A stretch of 64,000 nucleotides of DNA. Origin: Eopsaltria australis. Taxonomy: Eukaryota > Chordata > Aves > Passeriformes > Petroicidae. Below, piece after piece: positions 35,851 to 46,500 of this stretch. The stretch lies in NCBI GenBank assembly GCA_034509425.1, contig JAVTVJ010001852.1, positions 290,742 through 354,741 on the forward strand. The letters are read 5' to 3'. Positions within the stretch are counted from its first letter, which is position 1. Each line of letters starts with the position of its first letter. A program made the position numbers and the translations under genes. Under the pieces are notes generated by a model that was given only the letters and a program-made list of their open reading frames with translations, was not told the origin of the DNA and ran no database searches.

Positions 35851-36101
35851 TTATGAAACAAGCGTGGGTGTGCTTTGGCAAATGCTCTTTTCTTGGTCTC
35901 TCTGATACTCCTCCTGTGCTTTCTGCAGTCTTTTCCCTCTGAGTTTCCACTTGTGGAAGCAGTAGGTGATGAGGGATGTCATCAGCAGGGAGAAGAGGAT
36001 GACCAGCACGATGGCCAGGGCGATGGTGGACGAGAGGGAGCCCTGCAGCTGCTCGCTCTCCGTGTCCCTGCTGGAGTTCAGAGCTGCAAAGTTCTCATCA
36101 T
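35851..36101 (-). CDS. Membrane-protein gene, terminal exon (transmembrane segment and cytoplasmic tail)
   Basis: The minus-strand frame ends at TAA (35851-35853). The product has an acidic juxtamembrane part (DDENFAALNSSRDTESEQLQ) with one N-glycosylation sequon, NSS. Then comes one hydrophobic helix of ~23 residues (SSTIALAIVLVILFSLLMTS), a basic stop-transfer patch (HKWKLRGKRLQK) and a short charged tail ending TPTLVS. This is the layout of a type I single-pass protein's C-terminus. The acceptor could be at 36101/36102 (phase 2) or 36093/36094 (phase 0). The second joins in frame to the exon at 36332; the first has the better splice sequence. I do not recognise the family. Confidence 0.6.
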
Positions 36102-36205
36102 CTGCCCAGGCCAAAAGTGCAGCTCCAGGAGCCTCCCTGAACCTGGGCCTCATTGGGACTGCTCTCAGGATTCCTGGAGAAGCAGGATTGTCACTGCCCT
36201 GTCAC

Positions 36206-36240
36206 CTGGATCACGCAGCAGCCAGCTTTCCCCTCGTGTT
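36206..36240 (-). CDS. Possible 35-bp microexon of the membrane-protein gene
   Basis: Good minus-strand acceptor (ccctatgcctgcag) and donor (gtgaca) bracket 35 bases. Read into the 36101 acceptor it continues the terminal exon frame (RGESWLLRDP then DDEN). Its entry phase does not match the end of the exon at 36332-36425, so either it is not used, an exon is missing, or the match is chance. Confidence 0.2.
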
Positions 36241-36331
36241 CTGCAGGCATAGGGCAGGCTCAGCAGCAGGGTTTGGAGGCAGGGAGTGCAGGAACAGCAG
36301 CCTGGGGCACAAAGTTTCCACCTCAGGTCAC

Positions 36332-36425
36332 CTTGATCCCGGCTGGAGAGCTCAGGAATGTGTTGCCTTCTTCATCCAGGGGCAGGGAAGGCTCAGCCAG
36401 CTGCCAGTTTGGGGTTCTTTGTTTC
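36332..36425 (-). CDS. Membrane-protein gene, extracellular exon
   Basis: Acceptor aattatctcttgcag and donor aag/gtgacc on the minus strand bound 94 bases. The single open frame reads KQRTPNWQLAEPSLPLDEEG, then NTFLSSPAGIK. Entry phase fits the donor of the exon at 38926-38963 (a split arginine codon) and exit is phase 0. The peptide is proline and acid rich without hydrophobic segments, as expected for a stalk before the membrane helix. Phase agreement with its upstream exon is the main support. Confidence 0.5.
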
Positions 36426-36767
36426 CTGCAAGAGATAATTGGAGGAAATCCAATCAGTTTTCCAGTGGCAGAGCTTTGTCCTGAGGCTGAAAGCAAAACA
36501 AGCACTGGGACAAGTGCAGCTTTCCATCTGAGGAATTGTTTCAGGGAAAAATTTCTTTTCCTTTCCCAAAATATTCCCAGAAGAGAAGAAAATCAGAGGC
36601 CTGTTTGGGGCATCACCCACAGTAACAAAAGCAGCTGCAAACAGGAGAGCAAACATTCATGGAAGGGATTCATTTCCCCTCCTCTGGGATACCTGCCCTT
36701 GGACTGGGCTGCAGTTTGGGGTTTGGATCCTCTGGAGTTTTAGTTACAGTGGAATTGAGGAGATTTC

Positions 36768-37211
36768 TGCAGGATTCAGCACAGGGGCAAGGAGTGCTCT
36801 GAGGAGACTGTGATGCTGTGCAGAGTTCTTTATTCTACAGACACAGACTGAGACTGCTCCAGATCACTCTGGGACTGCTGCTCACACTGCTCCTATGGCT
36901 CCTCCTGTGGCTACTGCCATGGCTACTGCCCTATGGCCACTGCCCACTGCTGGGCAGGGAAAATTCCCTTGATCCCATCCCAGCCCCAGGATGTGCCATC
37001 CCATCAACAGCAAAGAGAAACAATCCCCTAGAAGGGCCCAGCCTACAATCCTCTCCCACAATGGGTGCAGAGGCCACAAAGCCATGATCCTCTTTGCCAT
37101 GGCCATCCCTGGTGCCCTGGATGTGCTTCCTGGGCACCTCTGGGCCAGGGCAGAGGCTCCCTCTGGGCATTCCAGGCTGATTTTCTATGACACACACAGT
37201 GGAACCCTACA
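36768..37211 (-). mobile_element. Solo LTR-A, 444 bp, 6-bp duplication
   Basis: Flanks gatttc (36762-36767) and ggtttc (37212-37217) differ at one base. It lies in an intron of the minus-strand membrane-protein gene in the same orientation, so its AATAAA could act on that transcript. Confidence 0.93.
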
Positions 37212-38046
37212 GGTTTCCTCACTGATTGCAGATCTGGGATCTGGAGAAAGGGCCTGGGTGAAAATCCACCCGGATGATTGGAGAGGTGAGCTCCCCTGCA
37301 GGCACGGAGCTGTAAACTGGAATTTAACTCCCCACCCTTCCACAGCCCTGATGGAATTTCAAAGGCTGTTAAGTCATTTGCCTTTGATATGCGCTGTGTG
37401 TGACAAATCCTAAAGAACTCACTCATCTGAGCAGCTCTGAAGCCCAAATCTACTCTGCCCTCCCTATTCCATCCCTGTTCCAAATCCCACTTTGGAATTA
37501 AACCCAAGGAACAAGGCTCTGCTCTTGATTCCTGCTTCCAGTGGGCACAGGAAAATTTGCCCCAGGGTGTTTTCCTTTGAGGAGCTGTAAGGACCTTCAG
37601 GGGTCTTTATTTCAAGTAACAGCTTGCTCCAAACCCCCTCCACCCTCCTCCCAAATGCTTGGAGGCCAAAATGAGATTTCAGAGATCTTGGAGCATCTTT
37701 GTTTGGAGATGCTCTGTTTGAGAGGATTCTAGAAATAAATTTCAGTTCTAGAAATAAATTTCTGCAGTTCTAGAAATAAAAGTTCATCCCACTCAGGCTC
37801 GCAGAGATCTGAGGGTCTCTTTTGTTAATTAACAGCACGTTCTGATTAGTAACAACCACTGTTTGTGTAGCTCAGCATTCTGTTGGGGCTAAAAGATGTA
37901 AATAACATTTCCTGCCAGTTTGGAACAATATGTTCACAGAGCCTGGGGGAAATGGGGATTTCCAGAGAAGTTCAGAGCTCAGATTTTCCTGGGGTTGAGG
38001 GAGAGTGGATTGAGAGCTCATTTCACACAAGGGACCATGTCCCATC

Positions 38047-38880
38047 TGCAGCATTCAGCACAGGGGCAAGGAGTGCTCTGAGGAGACTGTGATGCTGTGC
38101 AGAGTTCTTTATTCTACAGACACAGACTGAGACTGCTCCAGATCACTCTGGGACTGCTGCTCACACTGCTCCTATGGCTCCTCCTGTGGCTACTGCCATG
38201 GCTACTGCCCTATGGCCACTGCCCACTGCTGGGCAGGGAAAATTCCCTTGATCCCATCCCACACACAGAGGATGTGTCCCTGTAGGGTTCCACCATGGGG
38301 GTTATACAAAAGCAGGCCTGGAAGGCCCAGAATTGGCCTTTTCCCTGGAAGTGACCATGGAAACACATCCAGCTCACCTGAGATGGGCTGGGATAAAGAA
38401 TGCTGGGTTTGTGACCTTCTGGAGCAATTGTGTGGGAATATTGTGGTTTGTGCCCTTCCAGGGCATTGTTCACCTGTTCCCATCACAGGGAACATCTGGG
38501 CAATGCTGCAGGGGACTGGGGACACTCTGGGTGCATCTTTGCTGTTTATATGGAGTTATATCCTATTTGTACACTAGTATTTAAAGAATTTTCACTACAC
38601 AATAAAAATCTTTACACTCCTCCATCTTATGAAAAATCCATTCCCTTACATAAATACCCACATGTCCCTGTATGAACAGCAAAGAGAAACAATCCCCTAG
38701 AAGGGCACAGCCTACAATCCTCTCCCACAATGGGTGCAGAGGCCACAAAGCCATGATCCTCTTTGCCATGGCCATCCCTGGTGCCCTGGATGTGCTTCCT
38801 GGGCACCTCTGGGCCAGGGCAGAGGCTCCCTCTGGGCATTCCAGGCTGATTTTCTATAACACACACAGTGGAACCCAACA
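38047..38880 (-). mobile_element. LTR-A interrupted by LTR-B
   Basis: LTR-A sequence runs 38047-38280 and resumes at 38663 or 38669, depending on how the duplicated bases are assigned. The interruption is the LTR-B at 38281-38662. The rejoined element would be ~446 bp. No outer target duplication is visible (cccatc against caggga). Its 5' end lies 45 bases from the donor of the exon at 38926. Confidence 0.92.
38281..38662 (+). mobile_element. LTR-B nested in LTR-A, exact 6-bp duplication
   Basis: tgtccc at 38275-38280 is repeated at 38663-38668. The element starts TGTAGGGTTCC and ends ...aaatacccaca. Its 3' ~130 bases are the A/T-rich subtype also found at 2747-2895. This dates LTR-B activity after this LTR-A insertion and shows LTR-B also makes 6-bp duplications. 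Confidence 0.95.
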
Positions 38881-38925
38881 CAGGGAATGTCTCAGCACTG
38901 GGAATTCTGATCTGCTGGTACTGAC

Positions 38926-38963
38926 CTGGATCTCATCTCATCAGTGTCCTCAGCTGGCAGCTC
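38926..38963 (-). CDS. Membrane-protein gene, small upstream exon
   Basis: Acceptor gattttctcctccccacag and donor ccag/gtcagt on the minus strand bound 38 bases reading ELPAEDTDEMRS. It exits with two bases of an arginine codon that the exon at 36425 completes. The acceptor tract is strong. The exon is short and could be chance, but the phase match and acidic composition agree with the downstream exon. The next upstream exon is not certain. Confidence 0.4.
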
Positions 38964-39224
38964 CTGTGGGGAGGAGAAAATCAAAACACAAAGTTATCCC
39001 AGAGCTGGGTCTGTGGTGCCCCAGGGAGGTGCTGGGTGCTGTTTGTAACCCCCGCATCAGTGCAGGGGGATGGAATTCCAAACCCAAACTGGGAATGCTC
39101 CAAAATCCTCGATCTGCAAAGCTCTGCTCGTGCCCTGAGGGAGGAAATGGCTTTTGTGGGCAAATCCCTGCCAAACAACCCCTGAGGGCACTGCTGGTGG
39201 CACTGCCAGAGCTCTGTGACCAAA

Positions 39225-39560
39225 GCCAGGGACACAGCAGTGCCACCACCACTGCTGCCATGGGAGACACCCCTGCTGCCATGGGTGACAACCACAGCAG
39301 TGCCACCACTGCTCCTGTGGGTGACAGACACAGCAGTGCCACCACTGCTGCCATGGGTGCCACCAGTGCTTCCAGGGGTGACACACACAGCAGTGCCACC
39401 ACTGCTGCCATGGGTGACAATGACAGCAGTGCCACCCCTGCTCCCATGGGTGCCACCACTGCTCCTGTGGGTGACAAATGTGGCAGTGCCACCACTGTTC
39501 CCATGGGTGCCACCACTGCTCCTGTGGGTGACACACACAGCAGTGCCACCCCTGCTCCCT
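39225..39560. repeat. Minisatellite, units of ~36 and ~63 bp
   Basis: Built from gtgccaccactgctcc, atgggtgac or gtgggtgac and acacagca modules in higher-order alternation. Open frames on both strands here reflect the repeat. Confidence 0.9.
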
Positions 39561-39787
39561 GGGGACAAGGCCAGCCCTTGCTGCTGCTCAGGATGGGTGG
39601 GGAGCAGAGGGTGAGGGAGCCCCGTGGCCTGAGGCCAGCTGGGAGTGCCCAGGCAGGGACAGGGCAGGGCAGGCAGGGGCTCTCAGGGTCCCTTGGGTGG
39701 CAGGGGGGTGGCTCAGGGGCTGCTCCTGCCACAATTCCAGCCTGGAACGGGCCAGCAGCGCTGGCTGGGCTCCAGAGGGGCCTCCTG

Positions 39788-40233
39788 GAAAGGAGATGGA
39801 TGGGAACTGGGGATGCTCAAACAATCTCCTGCTCTTTGCAATATTACAAAAGAAATCAAAACTCTCCCTGCAGGAGTTCCAGGCAGGATTCGGATCCCAG
39901 GGAAAGGCTGCAGTGTCCCAGCTGGAATGGCTTTCCTTGCTCCTGGTAGGGCACAAGAAAATGGGGAAGGGGAGGTGAAACAGGGAGGGGAGCACAAAAG
40001 CAGAGCTGATTTGTTCATCCCCTCACAATTAGGCCAGGATTAGAGCCCTCCTCCACCTGCTCACCAAATGAGAATGGAACAAAACCACCACTGATTGGCC
40101 TAAGGTTGTATTTTGGGAGGATTTGTTCTCAGGTTTGGGGTTTTCATTTGGATTCAGCTCCAAGCACCTTTCAGTTTTCATTTCTTGAACTCAACAATGA
40201 ATCCCCCTCCTGCACCTGCTCTGCTCGTCCTGG
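39788..40233 (+). repeat. Left arm of a long inverted repeat
   Basis: It reads from gaaaggagatggatgggaac to ctctgctcgtcctgg and is matched in reverse complement by 43625-44072 with only scattered differences and small indels. It does not match any other sequence in the window. Confidence 0.92.
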
Positions 40234-41137
40234 CTGGGCACCTTTAATTCCCATTCAAATACAGCAGAGAGATTCAAGTATTGACAGAAATAACGTGATT
40301 TTTTTTTAATCTGGGAGTTGAAATCATTTTGAAAACTTTTAATGAGATAATCCTGTTTTACTCTGGTGTTTCTCTAAGCTCAGGCTCTTGGTGTAGCCTT
40401 GGGATGGAATTTCCTCCCCTGGCTCGTGTTCCCTTGTCTTTTTTAGCAAGTTCTAAAGTAAAGCACAACTCAGCACAAGATGGGGAGGACAAAATCTGCT
40501 CCTTGGTTTGGAATCTCCTCAGCACAGGCTTTGTCTTCCCTTTGCTCTCAGAGTCTGACCCCTGAGTGCCTCAGAGAGAACGAGATTTTTGAGGGTTTTT
40601 TACGGTTTTTGAGGGTGGAAAGTGGGAGAGGGTCGGATGCAATTTATAAAAGAGGAACAAAGCAAATGACAGCAAAAAACCCCTGAAGTGTCTCAAGATG
40701 AATTCGGGTTATTGGCAGCTGGCAAACACTGAATTACTGGAAAGAGATGAGAATGTTCATCAGCAGCTTTCTGATCTCCCTGAGATTCCTCCCTTTCGTG
40801 GGGGCAAACCTTGCCTCTGTTTGCCAGACGTGGTTATGATGATGTTAGCAGGGTTATATTCAAGACAGAAACGATGATTTGCATTGTAATCCTAAAAAAA
40901 AATAAATTAAAAAACTCAAAATACTGTGTGGAAGATCAGTTTGGTTTTATTGGGTAGGGTTTGGGGTTTTTATATTGTTAGGATAAGCCTGGTTTTTGTT
41001 TCAGACCAAGCTGAGCTCAGTGTGGAATTTTCAGGTTCATGGGAAGGATGGAGGGAACATCCCTGACCCCCGGGATAACTCCCATTTCCTGATGGGGCTG
41101 ACAAAGAGCAGCTGATGAGGAAAAAAACTGGGAAATC
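40234..41137. other. Inverted-repeat spacer, apparently unique part
   Basis: No exon or known element is seen. Confidence 0.4.
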
Positions 41138-41240
41138 TGAGAAATCTGAGAAATCTGAGAAATCTGAGAGATCTGAGAGTTCTGAGGAATCTGAGAGATC
41201 TGAGAAACCTGAGGAATCTGAGAAATCTGAGAAACCTGGC
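41138..41240. repeat. (AAATCTGAG)n minisatellite
   Basis: A 9-bp unit, about 11 copies, with gag/agt/gaa variants. Confidence 0.95.
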
Positions 41241-42121
41241 TCCTGGATGATCCAGCAAACCAAGCAGTGAGGGGAAGGAGCAGCCCTGCTCTCAAAGGAA
41301 CACAAACCCAACTTTCCAAAGGAAAGGTGACGGCCTCAAAACCACAAAGTGCTCCTTGGGAGGAAAAAAATCCCTTTGATTTCTGCAGCAGGAACAGGAG
41401 CAGCTCGGGCTCTGTCTCTGTGTCTCATCCCTCCCCTCCCCGTGCATTCCCCACTCTGGAACTGCTCCCTGCATTTATGGAACCCGAAATATATTGGTTT
41501 TTTTTAAACACACTTCCACAGTTCCTTTTCCTTTCCCCTTCAGCCTTCCTGCAAATCTCCCCTTTCACTCCAATCGATTCTTCCATTTTAACTGTGTCAG
41601 GGAAGAATGCAGCTCCTCTCTCTCCATTTGCATCTCTTTGATGTGCAAACATTGGGATGAAAGGTGTCCCTCATGCTCGAACCTGGGGTGGAAATGGCTC
41701 TTTCTCCTCCTCCTCCTCCTCCTGAGCTGGGCAGAGAAACATCCCCTCCACCCCTGCAGGGAAAAGGTGGGAGTGGGAGCAGTGGGAGGGGGACAGGGAG
41801 GAGGAAGGGATGGGAGAAGGCAGAAAGCGCTTGGAAAAACACTCTGAGGTGTTTCAGCCTCGCTGCATCTCCTGTGAACTCGCAGGAACACAAGGCCAGG
41901 GTTTAGGAGTATTTAAAACAGGCCCATAAATAGAGATGTGTTTATTTTCGGATGCTTGGAGTCCTTTTGGGAATCTGCCGGTTCCAAGCCTCCCGAGCGC
42001 TGCTCGGTTGAATTCCCGGGGGTTCTTTGTCCTTTGGGGTGTGTGTTGTTCCCTTGCACCTCGGCTGTGGTGTCACCCGCTTTGTGGGTGTCAAACACCA
42101 CAGATCCACCTGCAAAGTCCT

Positions 42122-42382
42122 CACGTTAAACCCCTCGTTAAACTCCTCGTTAAACCCCTCTTTAAACTCCTCGTTAAACTCCTCTTTAAACCCCTCTTTA
42201 AGCCCCTCTTTAAACCCCTCTTTAAACCCCTCTTTAAACTCCTCTTTAAACCCCTCTTTAAACCCCTCTTTAAACCCCTCTTTAAGCCCCTCTTTAAGCC
42301 CCTCTTTAAACTCCTCTTTAAACTCCTCTTTAAACCCCTCTTTAAGCCCCTCTTTAAGCCCCTCTTTAAGCCCCTCTTTGTG
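42122..42382. repeat. 12-bp minisatellite (TTTAAACCCCTC)n
   Basis: About 21 units, with aac/agc and cccc/ctcc variants in a patchy order. Confidence 0.95.
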
Positions 42383-42570
42383 CCCCTTTCTCCTGTGTTG
42401 ATCTCCAAAGAGGAAACTCGATCTGGGTTCGATTTTTCCCCGTGGTCCCCCCTGGAAGCATCATTGGCATGAACCCCTTGAGATTGCACCCAGTGCACCT
42501 TGGAGGGAGGTTGGAGCAAACCAATTAATCCTTTAATTAATGTACAAAACCCTAGCCCTGCTCTTATCTT

Positions 42571-42935
42571 ATTAAAAATAAAAATAAAAATAAAAATAAA
42601 ATAAAAATAAAAATAAAAATAAGATTAAAAATAAAAATAAAAATAAAAATAAAAATAAAAGTAAAAATAAAAGTAAAAATAAAAGTAAAAGTAAAAATAA
42701 AGATATAAATAAAAGTAAAAATAAAAATAAAGATAAAAATAAAAGTAAAAATAAAGATAAAAATAAAAGTAAAAGTAAAAATAAAATAAAAAATAAAAAT
42801 AAAAATAAAAATAAAAGTAAAAATAAAAATAAAAGTAAAAATAAAAATAAAGATATAAATAAAAGTAAAAATAAAAGTAAAAGTAAAAATAAAAATAATT
42901 TTAAAATAAAAATAATTTTAAAAAATTATTTTTAT
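42571..42935. repeat. (AAAAAT)n-type A-rich array
   Basis: aaaaataaaaat with interspersed gtaaaa and gataaa units. The plus strand has virtually no C for over 300 bases. Confidence 0.95.
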
Positions 42936-43029
42936 CTAGGAAAGGGTCTGGATTTTTTTCCCTTTCAAGCTTGGAGAGCGCTGCTGTATCCGGGTGTTCT
43001 CTGAGCGTGTTCCTCCCTGGTGTTCCCTC

Positions 43030-43230
43030 CCAGAGAGGTTTCAGTGCCTTCCCAAGGCCCTGTTGAGGTTGTTTTTCCCAAAGAGGTTTCAGTGCCTTCC
43101 CAAGGCCCTGTTGAGGTTGTTTTTCCCAAAGAGGTTTCAGTGCCTTCCCAAGGCCCTGTTGAGGTTGTTTTTCCCAAAGAGGTTTCAGTGCCTTCCCAAG
43201 GCCCTGTTGAGGCTGTTTTTCCCAAAGCAG
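43030..43230. repeat. 48-bp minisatellite, ~4 copies
   Basis: gaggtttcagtgccttccca then aggccctgttgaggttg then tttttcccaaa, nearly perfect. Confidence 0.95.
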
Positions 43231-43624
43231 CCCCTCTGCTCCTGCTTTTGGAGGGTGGATTTTCCTGCTCAGCCTCTGCTGCCCCAGGAGCAGCTCCCAG
43301 CAGCAGCTCAGGAGGGCACCCTGCAGAAAGGGGATTCTGTGTCCCTCTGAAATTGTGTTTTGTGGTTCACTCCTCGCTGGTTCAGTTCACACTCATTTTT
43401 TGTGCTGCTCTTCCCCTCCCAAACCAGGGCCAGCTCCCCCTGTGATTCCAGAGGCAGCCTGGGAATTTTCCCTGCTCCATATTTCAGAGTTATTCTGTGC
43501 AAACACCAACCCTGGAGTGAGCAGCCCCCAAACCCACACTGAACTTGGATTGCTCAGTGATTTTTTTTCCCCCAATTTGCTGTTTTTAGGCTCGATTTGC
43601 CCCAAAGTTTGAGGATTTTTGGAG

Positions 43625-44072
43625 CCAGGACGAGCAGAGCAGGTGCAGGTGGGGGATTCATTGTTGAGTTCAAGAAATGAAAACTGAAAGGTGCTTGGAG
43701 CTGAATCCAAATGAAAACCCCAAACCTGAGAACAAATCCTCCCAAAATACAACCTTAGGCCAATCAGTGGTGGTTTTGTTCCAGTCTCATTTGGTGAGCA
43801 GGTGGAGGAGGGCTCTAATCCTGGCCTAATTGTGAGGGGATGAACAAATCAGCTCAGCTTTTGTGTTCCCCTCCCTGTTTCACCTCCCCTTCCCCATTTT
43901 CTCATGCCCTACCAGGAGCAAGGGAAGCCATTCCAGCTGGGACACTGCAGCCTTTCCCTGGGTTCCGAATCCTGCCTGGAACTCCTGCAGGGAGAGATTT
44001 TGATTTCTTTTGTGATATTGCAAAGAGCAGGGGATAGTTTGAGCATCCCCAGTTCCCATCCATCTCCTTTCC
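43625..44072 (-). repeat. Right arm of the long inverted repeat
   Basis: Reverse complement of 39788-40233. The arms are separated by ~3.4 kb of mainly tandem-repeat DNA. Confidence 0.92.
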
Positions 44073-44379
44073 AAAGGAAACTCTCCTGCTCTTGATGAAC
44101 AGGCCCAGCCTAGGGCTGCAATAAATTCTCTGCTCAGGGAATTTCACCTTTAAAATTGTGCAGGAAAATCAGAAGTTAAAGGGTGGGAGGGAGCAGGGGC
44201 TGGGAGGGGGAGTGATGAGTGTCAGCTCCGAGGCAGCGACTTTGTCTGCACATTTCTGGAATCAAATCACATTTCTGTTCCCACAGCACAGGCTGGGAAT
44301 AGTTTTTGTGGGATTTGGGAGTTGCAGGTGAGCAGGAGCTCCCTTCCCTTCCCTGCTCTCCCCATCTGCAGCCCAGGGA

Positions 44380-44545
44380 GCTGAACTGGTGTGAAGGGAA
44401 CTGAACTGGTGTGAAGAGAGCCAAACTGGTGTGAAGGGAGCTGAACTGGTGTGAAGAGAACTGAACTGGTGTGCAGGGAACTGAACTGGTGTGAAGGGAA
44501 CTGAACTGGTGTGAAGAGAACTGAACTGGTGTGCAGGGAACTGGT
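44380..44545. repeat. 20-bp minisatellite, 8 copies
   Basis: ctgaactggtgtgaagggaa with gag/cag variants. Confidence 0.95.
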
Positions 44546-44654
44546 CCCAGCAGAGAGGGTGAAGGAAGGAGCCAAGGCTTGGAGCATTCCGTGCTTCCAG
44601 CACTGACTTTCCTTTGAGCTTCCAACCCCATTCCAGACGGGAAAAGTGATGTGG

Positions 44655-44728
44655 GATCAGGGAATGTGTGGGGTCAGGGAATGTGTGGGGTCAGGGGATG
44701 TGGGGGTCAGGGGATGTGTGGGGTCAGT
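44655..44728. repeat. Short G-rich array, unit ~16 bp
   Basis: ggggtcagggaatgtgt and variants, about 4-5 copies. Confidence 0.9.
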
Positions 44729-44994
44729 GCCAGGGCAGCACTGCTGGGGCTGGGAGGGGACAGGGGCACCCCCGAGGGGCTCAGCTGCAGGGACAGCAGC
44801 GGGACAGCCTGGGGTGAAGGTGTGGGATGGATCGGGAATCCCTGGAGCCCCGGGGATGGAGAGGACGGAGGGAGAGGAGGGGCAGGGCTGTGCCAGGGGT
44901 GCCCGCTACGGCTTTGGGAGCAGAGGACGCGGCTCTCGGGGAAGGGCGCGCTGTGGGAAGCTCTGGCACCCGGGGAAGGACGGGCACACAGCCC

Positions 44995-45235
44995 GAGGGT
45001 CACCCAGCCCCGAGGGTCACCCAGCCCCGAGGGTCACCCACCCAGCCCCGAGGGTCACCCAGCCCCGGGGGTCACTCACCCAGCCCCGAGGGTCACACAC
45101 CCCGAGGGTCACCCAGCCCCGAGGGTCACCCAGCCCCGAGGGTCACCCAGCCCCGGGGGTCACTCACCCAGCCCCGAGGGTCACCCAGCCCCGAGGGTCA
45201 CACACCCCGAGGGTCACACCCGTCACACCCACAGG
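44995..45235. repeat. 17-bp minisatellite, ~13 copies
   Basis: gagggtcacccagcccc with short insertions (acccacccag, cactcaccc). Confidence 0.95.
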
Positions 45236-45299
45236 GGACCGCGGGTGGCCTCAGGCCGGGCTGGGGACAGCGGGGAGGGCAGGGCAGCCCTGGAGCCGG

Positions 45300-45880
45300 C
45301 CAGGGACCGTGCCAGTGCCAGGCTGGTGCCGTGCTGTGCCGTGCCAGGCTGACACGTGGCTGTCCTGGTGCTGTGCCAGCCTGAACACTGATCCCGTGCC
45401 GTACCGTGCCATGCCAGCCTCACACCCCGGGTATCACCGTGCCGTGCCAGCCTGAGCACCGGTGCTGTGCCGTGCCGTGCCAGCCTCGCACGCAGGCAGC
45501 GCAGAGCCGTGCCAAGCAGGTACTGTGCTGCCCAGTGCCGTGCCGTGCCGTGCCAGCCTGCCCTGGTGCCGTGCCGTGCCATTCAGCCCGCACGTCGGTA
45601 CCGCGCTGCTCGGTGCCGTGCCAAGCCAGTGCCAGCTGTGCCAGCCTTGCACACGGGGATCACGGAGCCGTGCCGTGCCAGCCCTGCACGCCGGTCCCAG
45701 CCGTGCTGTGCCATGTCCCTATCTACACTGGTGCCGTGCCGTGCCAGCCCTTGCCGCCTGTACCACACTGCCCGGTGCCGTGCCGTGCCAGCCGTGCCGG
45801 CCGGTGCCGTGCTGTGCCATGTCCCTGCCTACACTGGTACCGTGCCGTGCCGTGCCAGCCCCAGCGCCGTGTGCCCCGCG
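45300..45880. repeat. Degenerate (GTGCCGTGCC)-based array
   Basis: Dense gtgccgtgcc and gtgccagcct modules with variable 10-40-bp spacers. The long open frames on both strands through this block are artefacts of the repeated triplet-compatible modules. Confidence 0.85.
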
Positions 45881-46500
45881 GGGCCGGAGCGGGGCCGGGA
45901 TGCAGCGGAGCATCCCCGGGCTCTGCCGCAGGCGCTGCCCGTGCCCCGCGATCGCCGCTGCTCAGCGGCCGTGCCGGGCAGCAGCTCCAGGGGCGCATCC
46001 CTGCGGGAAGGGGCACGGAGCCCTGGGCACAGCGGGGCGGGCACGGGGCTGGGGCCATTTGGGGATTGTCCCTGCCGCCCCCTCCATCCCTGCATCCATC
46101 CCTGCATCCTTGCATCCATCCCTGCATCCATCCCTCCCTCCATCCCTGCATCCCGCAGCTCCGCACAAAGGAGCCGCCGCAGCACTCACCCGCTCCGGCC
46201 GCGTTCCCCCGGCTCCCCGGGGCTGTCGGGGGCTGGCAGCCCGGGCAGGGAGCCCCGAGCCCGGCCGGTGCTTGGTGGCCCCGCAGGCGGCGGCGCTGGC
46301 CCGGCGAGCGGCGGCGCCGCAGCTGCGGCGAGGGTGGAACAGCTCCACACCCCCTCGGCAGCACCATCTGAGCCCCGCCGAATTTGTCAACTTTATTTAG
46401 GGGGAAGAATGGATCACATGGGGAGGCTCGGCGGGCTGGGAGGAGCCGGCGGTGCGGAATCAGGTCAGCGACACAAACCCGAGTTAGTCACGGCCAGCGG
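45880..46500 (-). promoter_or_regulatory. CpG island, candidate promoter of the minus-strand gene
   Basis: Very CpG-dense. A strong minus-strand donor (gtgagt, exon edge at 46190) lies inside it, and an A/T-rich taaataaag on the minus strand near 46395 sits just outside the GC core. A short (catccctg)n array at 46080-46155 interrupts it. Direction is inferred only from the donor and from the minus-strand exons downstream. Confidence 0.45.
46190..46367 (-). CDS. Possible first exon of the minus-strand gene
   Basis: An ATG at 46367 (minus) is followed by an open frame to the gtgagt donor at 46189. Two other frames are also open through this GC-rich block, no signal peptide is evident, and exit phase depends on the frame. 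It may equally be 5' UTR. Confidence 0.2.

Noticed and set aside
38672..39949. A 425-codon plus-strand frame
   Set aside because: It begins inside LTR-A and continues through the gtgccacc minisatellite, with no independent evidence of coding.
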